Shown in pieces: positions 6,654 through 15,697 of a DNA stretch of 64,000 nucleotides; the first letter of the stretch is position 1, and each line of letters starts with the position of its first letter. Below the pieces are notes generated by a model. It was not told the origin of the DNA, searched no databases, and was given only the letters and a program-made list of their open reading frames with translations. Source of the DNA: BAIKAL-G1 sp943370385 (lineage in GTDB: Bacteria > Cyanobacteriota > Cyanobacteriia > PCC-6307 > Cyanobiaceae). The stretch lies in the NCBI GenBank assembly GCA_943370385.1, contig CALRQT020000005.1:124001-188000 (forward strand). Reading direction: 5' to 3'. Both the position numbers and the translations under genes were made by a program.

Positions 6654-9600
6654 TCAGATTGGCTCGGCCAAAGCCTGGGCAGGCTTATTGCGGAGCCCCA
6701 ATCGGCGGGCCAACCGCTCCGCCAGCACGTAGGAGACGGGGGTGACATAGAGGGTGACCAGCTGGGAGAGCAGCAGGCCACCCACAACCACCAGGCCCAG
6801 GGAACGGCGGGTTTCGGCGCCAGCTCCCCAGCCAATCGCAATGGGCAGGGTGCCCACAATCGCTGCCAAAGTCGTCATCATGATCGGCCGAAAGCGCAGC
6901 ATGGAGGCGCTGTGAATCGCCTGCTTGAGGCCCACCCCTTGGCGGCGTTGACTGATGGCAGCATCCACCATCATGATGCCGTTCTTCTTGACGATACCAA
7001 TCAACAACACCAGGCCAATGGTGCTGTAGAGATTCAATTCTGATCCAAACAGGATCAAGGTGGCCAGGCCACCCACCGCCGCGGAAGGCAGGCTGGTGAG
7101 AATCGTGAGCGGGTGGATCAGATCCTCATAAAGGATGCCCAGCACCAAATAGATCACCAGCACGGCGGCCAGCAGTAACCAACCCAGGCCCGAGACGGAC
7201 TGTTCAAACACCTTGGCCGAGCCGACAAAGGAACCCGTGGTACCCACGGGCAGCAACTGGTCTGCGAGGGATCGAATCTCGGCAGTGACCGTATCGAGGG
7301 ACACCCCCGGGTTGATGTTGAAGGAGAAGGTGACCGAGGGCAACTGGTCGGTGTGGTTGACCGTGAGGGCGGTGGTGGTGCGGCGACTACTGGCCAGGGT
7401 GGAGAGGGGAATCAATTGGCCCTGGGCATTGCGCACCGTCAACAGATCCAGGTCGGCTGGACTGTTCTGGGCATCGATGCCCACCCCCAAAATCACAGGA
7501 AATTGGCCATCGGAGCGGTAGATGGTGGACACCTGCTGTTCGCCATAGGCACTGCGCAGGGCCGCCTGGACGGCGGTGGCATCCACCCCCAGGCTGGCCG
7601 CCCGATCGCGATCGACCGTGATCTCGAGCTGGGGGTTATGGGATTGCAGGTCGCTGCTGACATCCGCCAGGCCAGGAAGGCTGCGCAGGCGCTGTTCAAA
7701 CTCGGGCGCTGCATCGAGCAGGGCGTCCTGATCGATCGCCTGCAGGCTGTATTGGTATTGGGCTCGGCTTTGGACAGCCCCCACATTGACCGCCGCTGGC
7801 ACTTTGACAAAACCGCGCAGCCCCGGAACACTATTCACCACCTTGCGCAGGCTGCGGGCCAGCTCTGCCGCAGATTGCGGGCGTTCAGAGCGGGGCTTCA
7901 ATTTGAGGAACAGGCGGCCATTATTGGCGGTGGAATTGGGTCCGCCGGAGCCCACCGTGTTGTTCACTCCAGCCACCGCAGGATTGGCCTGGAGCTTGCG
8001 GGCCAGGATGGTCTGCATGGCGGCCATGTCGTCAAAGGAGGTGCCCTCGGCCGCCTGGGTATTGACCGTGAGCTGGCCGGTGTCGGCATCGGGGATAAAG
8101 CCCTTGGGCACCAGCAGGAACAACGCGAGGGTGAGCACCAGCAGGCCGGCTGAGCAGATCTGCACAAACCGGGGCCGGCGCAGGGCCATCGCCAGGCTGA
8201 GGCCATAGCCGCGGCTCAGGCGCGCAAACAGCTGATCAAACCGCTGCAGCAGGGGGTGGCCACGCAGGGCATCTCCTGGCTCGGGCAGCAACCGGGCCGC
8301 CAACATCGGCGTCAGGCTGAGGGCCACCACCCCGGAGAGCAGGATTGCCAGGCTCAAGGTGACGGCAAACTCCCGGAATAGACGGCCCAGCAGGCCGCCC
8401 AGGAACAGGATGGGAATGAACACCGCGACCAGGGAGAGGGTCATCGACAGAATCGTGGGGCCGATCTCGCGGGCTCCAAGCAGGGCCGCCTGCCAGCGGT
8501 TTTCCCCCCCTTCCTGGCGGCGCACGATCGTTTCCACCATCACGATGGCGTCATCAACCACAAAGCCCACACTGAGGGTGAGCGCCATCAGGGACAGGTT
8601 GTCGAGGGAATAGCCGAGCAAGGCCATGGCCCCGAAGGTGCCGATCAGGGACACCGCAATCGCCAGGGCTGGAAGGGCGGTGGTGATGCCGGTGCCCAGG
8701 AACAGGGCCACCACGCCCACCACTAGGGCGATCGTGACCACCAAGGTGAGTTCCACATCGTGGATGGCCTCGCGGATCCCTTCGGAGCGGTCAAACAACA
8801 CCTGAAGCTCAATGGCGCCGGGCAATTCGGCGCGCAGGATTGGCAGCAAGGCATGCACGGCATCGGCAATCGCCACGGTGTTGCTGCCGCTCTGGCGTTG
8901 CACCGCCACCACAATCGAGCGGCTGCCGTTGTACCAACTGGCGCTGCGGTCACTGTTGACGCTATCGAGCACCTCGGCCACCTCGCCCAGCTGCACCGGC
9001 GAACCATTGCGGTAGGCCACCACCAGCTGGCGGTAGGCGGCCGCATCGTTGAGCTGGCCGTTGTCCTGGACGCTGACGGTTTGGCTTTTGCCGTAGAGGT
9101 TGCCGGTGGGTTGGTTGGAATTGCCGGCCCGCACCGCCCCATTGACCTGGTCGAGGCCAATGCCCTTGGCGCTTAAGGCCTGGGGATCAACGCGGATGCG
9201 AACGGCGTATTTCTGGGCACCAAAGAGCTGAACCTGGGAGACGCCTTCTAGGGTGGAGAGCCGCTGGGCGATCCGCACCTGGGCCACCTGGGTGACCTCG
9301 GAGAGGGGCAACAGGTCGGAGGTGAGCACCAAATACAGAATCGGTTGCTCTGCCGGATTCACCTTGCGAATCGAAGGGGGCGCGGGCAAATCTGCCGGCA
9401 ACTGCCGAGCAGCCTGGCTAATGGCCGTTTGCACATCCTGGGCAGCCGCATCGATATCCCGATTCAGGTTGAACTGGAGAGTGATCTGGCTACTCCCCTG
9501 GCCGCTACTGGAGCCCATCTCGGTAATGCCGGCGATGCTGGAAAACTGCTGCTCCAAAGGGGTGGCCACTGACGTCGCCATGGTGGTGGGACTGGCCCCC

Positions 9601-9758
9601 GGCAGGGAGACATTCACCTGCAGGGTGGGGAAATCGATGCTGGGCAGGTCGCTGATCGGCAGGCGCGCATAGCCCACCACCCCGAAGATCACCAGGGCCA
9701 GCATCAACAGGATCGTGGTGACCGGACGGCGGATCAGCCGCTCACTGAACGAGCCCAT
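6654..9758 (-). CDS. RND-type efflux transporter (HAE1/MdtBC-like)
   Basis: A 1034-residue proton-driven resistance-nodulation-division pump of the inner membrane. It has the family N-terminus (SERLIRRPVTTILLMLALV, one membrane helix), two large periplasmic loops and twelve helices in all. The proton-relay acidic pair is in VGFVVDDAIVMVE near residue 403, and the conserved Lys is in IGIVKKNGIMMVD near 922. Length is normal. The ATG at 9758 overlaps the TGA of the upstream fusion-protein gene by one base (TGATG), implying translational coupling. No TolC-type outer-membrane gene is nearby. Substrate is not predictable; the sequence resembles MdtB/MdtC and other drug/solute exporters. Confidence 0.95.
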   Translation of the reverse strand: MGSFSERLIRRPVTTILLMLALVIFGVVGYARLPISDLPSIDFPTLQVNVSLPGASPTTMATSVATPLEQQFSSIAGITEMGSSSGQGSSQITLQFNLNRDIDAAAQDVQTAISQAARQLPADLPAPPSIRKVNPAEQPILYLVLTSDLLPLSEVTQVAQVRIAQRLSTLEGVSQVQLFGAQKYAVRIRVDPQALSAKGIGLDQVNGAVRAGNSNQPTGNLYGKSQTVSVQDNGQLNDAAAYRQLVVAYRNGSPVQLGEVAEVLDSVNSDRSASWYNGSRSIVVAVQRQSGSNTVAIADAVHALLPILRAELPGAIELQVLFDRSEGIREAIHDVELTLVVTIALVVGVVALFLGTGITTALPALAIAVSLIGTFGAMALLGYSLDNLSLMALTLSVGFVVDDAIVMVETIVRRQEGGENRWQAALLGAREIGPTILSMTLSLVAVFIPILFLGGLLGRLFREFAVTLSLAILLSGVVALSLTPMLAARLLPEPGDALRGHPLLQRFDQLFARLSRGYGLSLAMALRRPRFVQICSAGLLVLTLALFLLVPKGFIPDADTGQLTVNTQAAEGTSFDDMAAMQTILARKLQANPAVAGVNNTVGSGGPNSTANNGRLFLKLKPRSERPQSAAELARSLRKVVNSVPGLRGFVKVPAAVNVGAVQSRAQYQYSLQAIDQDALLDAAPEFEQRLRSLPGLADVSSDLQSHNPQLEITVDRDRAASLGVDATAVQAALRSAYGEQQVSTIYRSDGQFPVILGVGIDAQNSPADLDLLTVRNAQGQLIPLSTLASSRRTTTALTVNHTDQLPSVTFSFNINPGVSLDTVTAEIRSLADQLLPVGTTGSFVGSAKVFEQSVSGLGWLLLAAVLVIYLVLGILYEDLIHPLTILTSLPSAAVGGLATLILFGSELNLYSTIGLVLLIGIVKKNGIMMVDAAISQRRQGVGLKQAIHSASMLRFRPIMMTTLAAIVGTLPIAIGWGAGAETRRSLGLVVVGGLLLSQLVTLYVTPVSYVLAERLARRLGLRNKPAQALAEPI

Positions 9759-11017
9759 CACTTCGAGCCAGGGCCCGGCTGTTTTTTGGCCAAGCGAATC
9801 GCAGCGCCCGGACTGAGGGCGAACTGGCCCTTGATCACCACCTGCTCACCCGGGCTCAGGCCGGACGTAACCACCACCTTGTCGCCACCGGCGGGACCAA
9901 GTTGGAGCTGGCGGGGATTGGCGACCATGCCATTGGCCGACTTGCCCTGATCCAACTTGCCCATATCCGATTTGCCTTCGGCCGCCTTGCCTTTGACCTG
10001 CATGGCTTCAGCGACATACACAAACGGGCCCTTTTGACCCATCTGGATGGCGACCTGGGGAATGATCACGACCTGCTGGAGGCGCTGCAGCTCTAGGGAA
10101 CCCTTGACATAGGCGCCGGGTACCAGGTGCTGGGAACGGTTGGCAAAGGTGGCTTTGACGGCGGTGGTGCCGGTACTCGGGTCAACGGCGTTATCGATCG
10201 AGCTCAGCTGGCCCGAATCACCGGCGGCTAAGGTCACCTTGAGCCCCAGCTCCAGGCGCGGGATCAGCCGTTGGGGCACGGCAAATTGCACCGTGATCGG
10301 CCGGAACTGGTTGACCACCAGCAGGGGCCGGTCCTCGGCCTCGCGCACCAGGTTGCCAGTGGTCAGCCGCAGCTGGCCGGTCCGGCCCCGGATCGGCGAA
10401 CGGATCGTGGTGCGCTCCAGGTTGAGGCGGGCGTTGGCTTCGGCGGCGCGGGCGGCCGCCAGGTCGGCCCGGGTGCTTTCCACCTCGCTTTCGCGGCTGT
10501 TAACCGTGGCTTCCAGGGCTAGGGCCTCGCTACGGAATTGTTCGGCCTGGTCGAGACTGATCGCCCCCTGGCTGCGCAGGGAGCCATAGCGGTTGGCCCG
10601 TTGACGGGCGAGGCGGGCTTCAGCCCGGCTGCGCTGCACTTCAGCCTTGGCTTCTCGCTCTTTAGCGATCGCCTTGTTGCGGTTGGCGATGGCCTGGTTG
10701 AGGGCCGCCTGCCAGGGGCTGGGGTCAATGCCGATCAGGGGTTGGCCCGCCTCCACCTCCTGACCCTCGCGGAAGTAAACCCGTTGCACGACCCCCGACA
10801 CCTGGGAGCGGATCGCCGCCGATGCCAGGGACTTGACCTCGCCCGTGATCGGGAAGGTTTCATCGAAGTCGCCCAGGCTCACCGGCGCCAGGGACACCAA
10901 AACCGCGGGTTTGCGCTTGGACTCCTCCCCCTGGGGCCAACAGCTTCTCGTGAGCAGGACAACAACAAAAAGCCCCCCACCAAGGAGGGCTAGGGTCCGA
11001 GGCCGGCGGGGAATCAT
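9758..11017 (-). CDS. RND efflux periplasmic adaptor (membrane fusion protein)
   Basis: A 419-residue AcrA/MdtA-like adaptor that links the RND pump to an outer-membrane channel. It has an N-terminal membrane anchor (LALLGGGLFVVVLL), a lipoyl-type half-motif (VVQRVYFREGQEVEAGQPL), a long Ala/Arg/Glu-rich coiled coil around residues 100-200, a second lipoyl half (TTIRSPIRGRTG) and a beta-barrel region. I choose ATG 11017 because the hydrophobic anchor begins there; the longer frame to 11218 overlaps the next gene. A short Lys/Gly/Asp-rich repeat-like insert near residue 350 (KGKAAEGKSDMGKLDQG) is unusual for the family. It forms an operon with the pump downstream. Confidence 0.9.
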   Translation of the reverse strand: MIPRRPRTLALLGGGLFVVVLLTRSCWPQGEESKRKPAVLVSLAPVSLGDFDETFPITGEVKSLASAAIRSQVSGVVQRVYFREGQEVEAGQPLIGIDPSPWQAALNQAIANRNKAIAKEREAKAEVQRSRAEARLARQRANRYGSLRSQGAISLDQAEQFRSEALALEATVNSRESEVESTRADLAAARAAEANARLNLERTTIRSPIRGRTGQLRLTTGNLVREAEDRPLLVVNQFRPITVQFAVPQRLIPRLELGLKVTLAAGDSGQLSSIDNAVDPSTGTTAVKATFANRSQHLVPGAYVKGSLELQRLQQVVIIPQVAIQMGQKGPFVYVAEAMQVKGKAAEGKSDMGKLDQGKSANGMVANPRQLQLGPAGGDKVVVTSGLSPGEQVVIKGQFALSPGAAIRLAKKQPGPGSK

Positions 11018-11202
11018 CACGGGGCCAACCCTAGGCAATGGTTGGCCTGGTTCCAGGTTCCGCCGGACACAACTCCAAGGCAACGATGGGAGCCAGCAGG
11101 GCTTGGTTAATGGCCCTGCTGATTCCCTGCCAGGGCCCATTGCAGGGGTGAAGCGTTCGGAGGATCCGTCGGTTGTTGAACAAATCCCCCTAACGCGGAC
11201 CC

Positions 11203-11676
11203 TTAGGAGCCGATGCAACCCTGCACGGAGATGCGGTAGCTAAAGCCAAGGGCGCCGGGATCGTCGCTAGCGCCGACCTTGAAGTTCATCTGGCTGGCCT
11301 GCTTGCCGGGGATCGCGGGGAAGGGGCCAAACATGCGGCCCGTGCCGATCGGCGGATTCATCGTTTCGTTGATGACCTGCAGGTTGCTGCCATCGCTGAA
11401 CTTCATGAAGCCAGAAACGGGATATTGGGCGCCCGCATCAGCTGAATTCGCCGTGAAGAAGAATTTGTAGCTGCTGTAGGGCTGGTCAACGATGAAATCG
11501 GTGTTCCAGTTGGGGCGGCCAATGAGTTTGCCGCGCCCCACCGATTTGGCCACGATTGGGGTAACGCCATTGCCGCCGATGGGCTGCAGAAACTGGCACT
11601 TCGGCGCAGCTTGCGCAGCCGCACCAAAGGTCAGCATCAAGGGAGTGGCAGCCAGCAGTAGGGAGCGGGAAAGCAT
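11203..11676 (-). CDS. Secreted protein of unknown function
   Basis: A 157-residue protein with a clear Sec signal peptide (MLSRSLLLAATPLMLTFGAAAQA, cleavage after AQA). The mature part is about 135 residues with two Cys (one near each end, CQF and GCIG) that could form a disulfide, and many aromatic and polar residues suggesting a beta-rich periplasmic or extracellular domain. I do not recognise a family. It sits upstream of the RND adaptor on the same strand, 185 bases away, so co-transcription is possible but not shown. Confidence 0.75.
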   Translation of the reverse strand: MLSRSLLLAATPLMLTFGAAAQAAPKCQFLQPIGGNGVTPIVAKSVGRGKLIGRPNWNTDFIVDQPYSSYKFFFTANSADAGAQYPVSGFMKFSDGSNLQVINETMNPPIGTGRMFGPFPAIPGKQASQMNFKVGASDDPGALGFSYRISVQGCIGS

Positions 11677-12077
11677 GAACCAGCAAATTGATAGCGAAAA
11701 AAGGATAAGTCCCCGATCGCAGCTTGACAGCCCCTGTTAGACCTCGATCGGGAGGCTTTGGCGGTTCTCACATGAAGTGTCCAGCCCTCCTGACCTCCCA
11801 TCCCGCTTGCTGCCAACCGGGTGGCCATCCAGCTAGGGGCTAGTGGCCGTCGCCCAGCTGACACTCGGTGAGGCTGGGATCACAGAGCCTTTCAAGCACC
11901 CGTTGCAGGTCGACGGGCGAGAGCTCGCCATCCCAGCCCCACTTGAGCGAGGTGCTAGCAGCGTGGAGATCGGAGCCTGGAGCCGGACGATGGGAGGGAA
12001 TCTGGTTCATGCGCCTGGAGGCATGTCCTGATTCCCACACTAAGTCCCACCCGACCCCTTGTCCATAGGGTATCGAA
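11677..12077. other. Gap between the secreted protein and rubrerythrin genes
   Basis: About 400 bases. The only coding candidate is the small minus-strand ORF at 11840-12010, listed separately. No tRNA, strong terminator or clear promoter was recognised; two GATCG-containing palindromic stretches lie near 11715 and 11747. Confidence 0.4.
11840..12010 (-). CDS. Possible small protein, 56 aa
   Basis: A short minus-strand frame starting at ATG 12010. The second half (DGELSPVDLQRVLERLCDP) reads like an amphipathic helix with normal amino-acid use and ends in a Cys/acidic tail. No family is recognised. An overlapping plus-strand ORF is equally long, so this is a candidate only. Confidence 0.35.
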   Translation of the reverse strand: MNQIPSHRPAPGSDLHAASTSLKWGWDGELSPVDLQRVLERLCDPSLTECQLGDGH

Positions 12078-12791
12078 TCAGACAGAAACCAGCTTTGGCT
12101 CCTTGTAAAGGATGAAGTTTGCCTTCATGGTTCCGCAGATCGGGCAGGCCCAATCGGCCGGGATGGCCTCAAAGGGGGTGCCGGGCGCAATGCCCGAGTC
12201 GGGATCGCCCTGGGCAGGGTCGTAGATCATCGAGCAGATCCGGCAGATCCACTTGCCGCCTACGGCTTCACCGGCCTCGCCAAGCTGGCCGCCGCCCTGG
12301 AGGGCCTCGAGGGCAACCCCATAGCGCTCAGCGTGGTGCTGCTCAATGGGAGCCAACAGGCCGAAAGTGCTGGCCGCCTTGCGGAAGATGGCGGCATGGT
12401 CCTGGGATTCGGCCACCTGGGCGTGGAACTCGGCCTCGGCGGCCCCATCCCGTTCCTGGCGCGCCTGGGCGGCGAACTCGGGATACATGGTGGTGAACTC
12501 GTAGGTTTCCCCCTCGATCGCCAGCTCCAAGCAGCGGCTAAGGATGGCCTGCTTCTGCTCGGGGCTGACTCTGGTGGGATCGGCCACCACGAGCTCGGGG
12601 TGGAGCAGGCGGAAATGGGCGAAGGCGTGCTCGGTTTCCTGGTGGGCGGTGTCGCGGAACAGGCGGGCCAGCTCGACGTTGCCGAGCTGCTTGGCCAGAT
12701 CCGCAAAGAACAGGTATTTGCGGTTGGCCATGCTTTCGCCGCCAAAGGCGGCCTCGAGGTTGGCCAGGGTGGCTGGATTGGAGAGATCCAT
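12078..12791 (-). CDS. Rubrerythrin with C-terminal rubredoxin domain
   Basis: A 237-residue non-haem iron protein that reduces hydrogen peroxide in the cytoplasm. The N-terminal ferritin-like four-helix domain carries the di-iron Glu/His ligands in GGESMANRKY, ETEHAFAHF, IEGETYEFTTMYPEFA and a later QDHAAIFRKA helix. The last 50 residues are a rubredoxin domain with WICRICSMIYD and WACPICG, giving the four Cys that bind one iron. Start ATG 12791. It is divergent from an Old Yellow Enzyme gene, with 164 bases between starts, so the two may share a redox-responsive control region (inference). Confidence 0.95.
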   Translation of the reverse strand: MDLSNPATLANLEAAFGGESMANRKYLFFADLAKQLGNVELARLFRDTAHQETEHAFAHFRLLHPELVVADPTRVSPEQKQAILSRCLELAIEGETYEFTTMYPEFAAQARQERDGAAEAEFHAQVAESQDHAAIFRKAASTFGLLAPIEQHHAERYGVALEALQGGGQLGEAGEAVGGKWICRICSMIYDPAQGDPDSGIAPGTPFEAIPADWACPICGTMKANFILYKEPKLVSV

Positions 12792-12955
12792 GGCGCGGAC
12801 TGCAGGATGGCTTGAGCTTACACAAATTCGTAGCGAGTATGAGTTAGCCCGTGCAGGGGGTGGGGCTCGGGACCTCGCCGCAAGGTCTGCCCGTTGCCGG
12901 GGGCTTCCGGCGTGACCAGATTCGGGCCAATGCCCTGCCCAAGAGCGCTCCAGCC

Positions 12956-14026
12956 ATGGCCGATCTGTTCAGCCCGATTCGAGTTGGGTCCCTGGAATTG
13001 GCCAACCGCCTATGGATGGCCCCCCTGACCCGCTGCCGCGCTAGGGCCGGCCACATCCCCGGTGCGCTGATGGCCGAGTACTACGCCCAGCGGGCCTCAG
13101 CCGGCCTGGTGATCGCCGAAGCCACGATGGTCAGCGAAGGCCATTCGGCCTTCTGGAGCGAGCCCGGCATCTATTGCGAGGCCCAGGTGGCGGGCTGGCG
13201 CCTGACCACCGACGCCGTGCACCGGGCCGGCGGGCGGATTGTGCTGCAGCTCTGGCATGGCGGCCGCGCCTGCCATCCCCTGCTCAATGGTGGCCGCCAA
13301 CCGGTGGCCCCGAGTGCCATCGCGATTACGGGCGACACGGTCAACACCCCCGAGGGCAAGCAGCCCTACGTGGTGCCCCGGGCCCTGGAGGATGGGGAGC
13401 TGCCGGCGATCGTGGCGGATTTTCAGCGGGCGGCCCGCAACGCCATGGCCGCCGGGTTCGATGGGGTGGAGATCCATGGCGCCAACGGCTACCTGCTGGA
13501 CCAGTTCCTGCGCGATGGCAGCAACCGGCGCCAGGGGGCCTACGGCGGCAGCCGCGAGCACAGGGCCCGGTTGCTGTTGGAGGTGCTTGAGGCCGTAGGC
13601 CAGGAAGCCCCCCTAGTGGGTCTGCGTCTCTCGCCGTTGAACAGCTACAACGCCATGGTCGATAGCGATCCGATCGGCCTAGCGACCTGGCTGGCGGGGG
13701 AACTGAACGATCGGGGCCTGGCCTACCTCCATGTGATGCGGGCCGATTTTCTTGGCCAGCAGCGGGGCGATGTGCTCACCCCGATGCGCCAAGCCTTTAA
13801 GGGGGTGCTGGTGGCCAACACCGGCTACAGCGGCGACGAAGCCCAGCAGGCCATCGCTGCCGGAGCGGTGGATGCGGTGGCCTTCGGCACGGCCTTTCTG
13901 GCCAATCCTGATTTGCCGGAACGCATCCGCCGCGGTGCGGGCCTCAATGCCCCAGACCCCAGCAGCTTCTACAGCCCGGGGCCGGCCGGTTACACCGACT
14001 ATCCCGGCCTGGACCCCGCGAGCTGA
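12956..14026 (+). CDS. Old Yellow Enzyme family ene-reductase (NemA-like)
   Basis: A 356-residue FMN-dependent NAD(P)H oxidoreductase that reduces activated C=C bonds, quinones or nitro compounds. Typical elements: LFSPIRVGSLELANRLWMAPLTR at the N-terminus (shown only by family similarity), LQLWHGGR, the active-site FDGVEIHGANGYLLDQFL, and the phosphate-binding NTGYSGDEA and DAVAFGTAFLANPDLPER. ATG 12956 matches the family start (MADLFSPI); the frame is open back to 12851 but that part is not conserved-looking. No partner gene follows. Confidence 0.93.
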   Translation: MADLFSPIRVGSLELANRLWMAPLTRCRARAGHIPGALMAEYYAQRASAGLVIAEATMVSEGHSAFWSEPGIYCEAQVAGWRLTTDAVHRAGGRIVLQLWHGGRACHPLLNGGRQPVAPSAIAITGDTVNTPEGKQPYVVPRALEDGELPAIVADFQRAARNAMAAGFDGVEIHGANGYLLDQFLRDGSNRRQGAYGGSREHRARLLLEVLEAVGQEAPLVGLRLSPLNSYNAMVDSDPIGLATWLAGELNDRGLAYLHVMRADFLGQQRGDVLTPMRQAFKGVLVANTGYSGDEAQQAIAAGAVDAVAFGTAFLANPDLPERIRRGAGLNAPDPSSFYSPGPAGYTDYPGLDPAS

Positions 14027-14183
14027 AGCCCTTCGGGTGGCTCTGCCTGGTCTGCGGAAGGGAGTCCTTGGCCGTTAGGGGTCAATGGATCTCCGTCATC
14101 AAGGCGACCCGCCAGTGTTGTGGAGCCAACGGCCAACACAGCCTCGCCTTGCCAGCCTGGACCCAGTTCTGGCCGTTGGCCCG

Positions 14184-14480
14184 ATGCCTCCCCTGTTTTC
14201 AGCCCCTGAAGTCAGGCGTGTTTATCGGTTTGTGGACCGCAGCGGCCAACCCCACCCGATCCTCGATGACCACTTCGAGAGCCTGGACGGGGCCTGGGAA
14301 GCCGCCCAGGCCTGGCTGGGGGATCGGGGCCTCAGTGCCCCTGCCATGGCGTCGGCCCTGGCGGAGGAATTTGGCATCGAGGTGACTACCGCCAACGGCC
14401 ACTGGCGCACCCTGCGGCACCCGGGTCAAGGGTCCCTGGCGGCCCTCAGGGTCCAGGGCGGCCAACCACCGTTGGCCTGA
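14184..14480 (+). CDS. Conserved-looking hypothetical protein, 98 aa
   Basis: A small soluble protein starting at ATG 14184. It has a beta-strand-like opening (VRRVYRFVDRSGQPHPILDD) and an Ala-rich helix, then an acidic segment (ALAEEFGIEVTT). Composition is that of a real globular protein, unlike the shadows around it, but I do not recognise a family. It lies 157 bases after the Old Yellow Enzyme gene on the same strand and is convergent with the CDF exporter. Confidence 0.6.
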   Translation: MPPLFSAPEVRRVYRFVDRSGQPHPILDDHFESLDGAWEAAQAWLGDRGLSAPAMASALAEEFGIEVTTANGHWRTLRHPGQGSLAALRVQGGQPPLA

Positions 14481-14545
14481 GGCAGGCGGTAGGGGCTGGC
14501 CCGTCCCAAACGCGGAGCCCTCTGGGAATCGGCGCCAAAGGGTCG

Positions 14546-15478
14546 TTAGGGCAGAAAGGGCTCCAATTGCAAGGTGCTGTGGGCGATGCCGAGTTCGGCC
14601 AGGCGCTGCTTGGCCTGGTGGAGCAGCTGCATGTCATCGATGCTGCCGAGGCGGCGGCTGAGGTGGGCTGTCAGGGCGTTCTGGGACGTGCTCATCGCCC
14701 AGACATGCAGGTGGTGCACCTCCACCACCCCCGGCAAGCCGTTGAGGGCCAGGCTGACCTCCTCGAGATCCACCCCCGGGGGCACCGCATCGAGGGCCAC
14801 GATCAGGGCTTCGCGTAGGAGTTGCCAGCCGCTCCAGGCCACGGCCAAACCCACGGCCATCGCCGTGATGCCATCGAGCCGATTCCAGCCGGTGAGCCCC
14901 ACCACCAGGGCACTGAGCAGCACCGCCGCCGACACCGCCGCGTCGGTGAGCAGGTGCAGCACCGCCGCGCGGCGGTTGAGGTCGTGCTGGTGGGGATCGC
15001 CAAACAGGTGGGCCGAGAGCAGGTTCACCACCACGCCCGCCGCCGCCGCCCAGGCCACCGGGGCGCTCTGGAGGGCCACCGGTTGGAGCAACCGCTGGAG
15101 CCCCTCGACAAACACCACGCTGGCGGCCATCAGGATCAGCACCGCATTCAGCAGCGAGGCCAGCTGGGTACTGCGACCAAAGCCATAGGTGAAGTGCTTG
15201 TTGGGCGGACGACTACTAAGCCGTTCGGCCCCCCAACCCAGCAACAGCCCCGCCACATCGCCCAGGTTGTGAACCGCATCGCCAACTAGGGCCATCGAGC
15301 CAAAACCAAAACCGATCACCAACTGCAACCCCGAGAGCCCGCCATTGAGAACCACGCTCCAGCGAAAGGCAGCAGCCGATCCAAGGACATGGACATGCTG
15401 GACCTGGTGGGGCAGCCGCTGGATCCTTACGGCGGGGTGGCAGATCGGGCCGCCGCTGGGGTGGTGGTGGGCTCCCAT
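14546..15478 (-). CDS. Cation diffusion facilitator (Zn/Co/Cd exporter)
   Basis: A 310-residue CDF-family metal/proton antiporter of the cytoplasmic membrane. The two metal-site signatures are visible in helices 2 and 5: DAVHNLGD and HLLTDA (HxxxD type). Six hydrophobic segments are followed by the cytoplasmic ferredoxin-like domain (VVEVHHLHVWAMS). His residues also occur in the N-terminus (GAHHHPS) and between helices 4 and 5 (GDPHQHD), as in ZitB/CzcD zinc exporters. It is transcribed alone. Confidence 0.92.
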   Translation of the reverse strand: MGAHHHPSGGPICHPAVRIQRLPHQVQHVHVLGSAAAFRWSVVLNGGLSGLQLVIGFGFGSMALVGDAVHNLGDVAGLLLGWGAERLSSRPPNKHFTYGFGRSTQLASLLNAVLILMAASVVFVEGLQRLLQPVALQSAPVAWAAAAGVVVNLLSAHLFGDPHQHDLNRRAAVLHLLTDAAVSAAVLLSALVVGLTGWNRLDGITAMAVGLAVAWSGWQLLREALIVALDAVPPGVDLEEVSLALNGLPGVVEVHHLHVWAMSTSQNALTAHLSRRLGSIDDMQLLHQAKQRLAELGIAHSTLQLEPFLP

Positions 15479-15675
15479 GGACTTTGGCGGCGGCAGGCAG
15501 CTGGTGGGCTAGCTAGTGGAGGCGAACGGTGCCCGCAAGGGGACGGGCAATCCCTGGGCGAGGTCTGGTGCCTACCCAACCTTGGCAATTTTGACGGACC
15601 ATGACCAGTCGGAGCAGCCCTTGATCGCCCTCTTGGCTAAGACCCCAAAAGTGTCTAGGCCCAAGCCCTTTAAGG

Positions 15676-15692
15676 AGCGCCCAACGGGCGCT
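15676..15692 (-). terminator. Hairpin after the EmrB-like gene
   Basis: AGCGCCC / GGGCGCT form a 7-bp perfect stem around a 3-base loop, just past the stop of the minus-strand EmrB-like gene. There is no U-run beyond it, so it is a weak terminator candidate. Confidence 0.45.
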
Positions 15693-15697
15693 AAGCC

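Noticed and set aside
7353..8153. Long plus-strand ORF of 266 codons inside the RND gene
   Set aside because: His/Gln/Gly-rich shadow frame of an unmistakable RND transporter.
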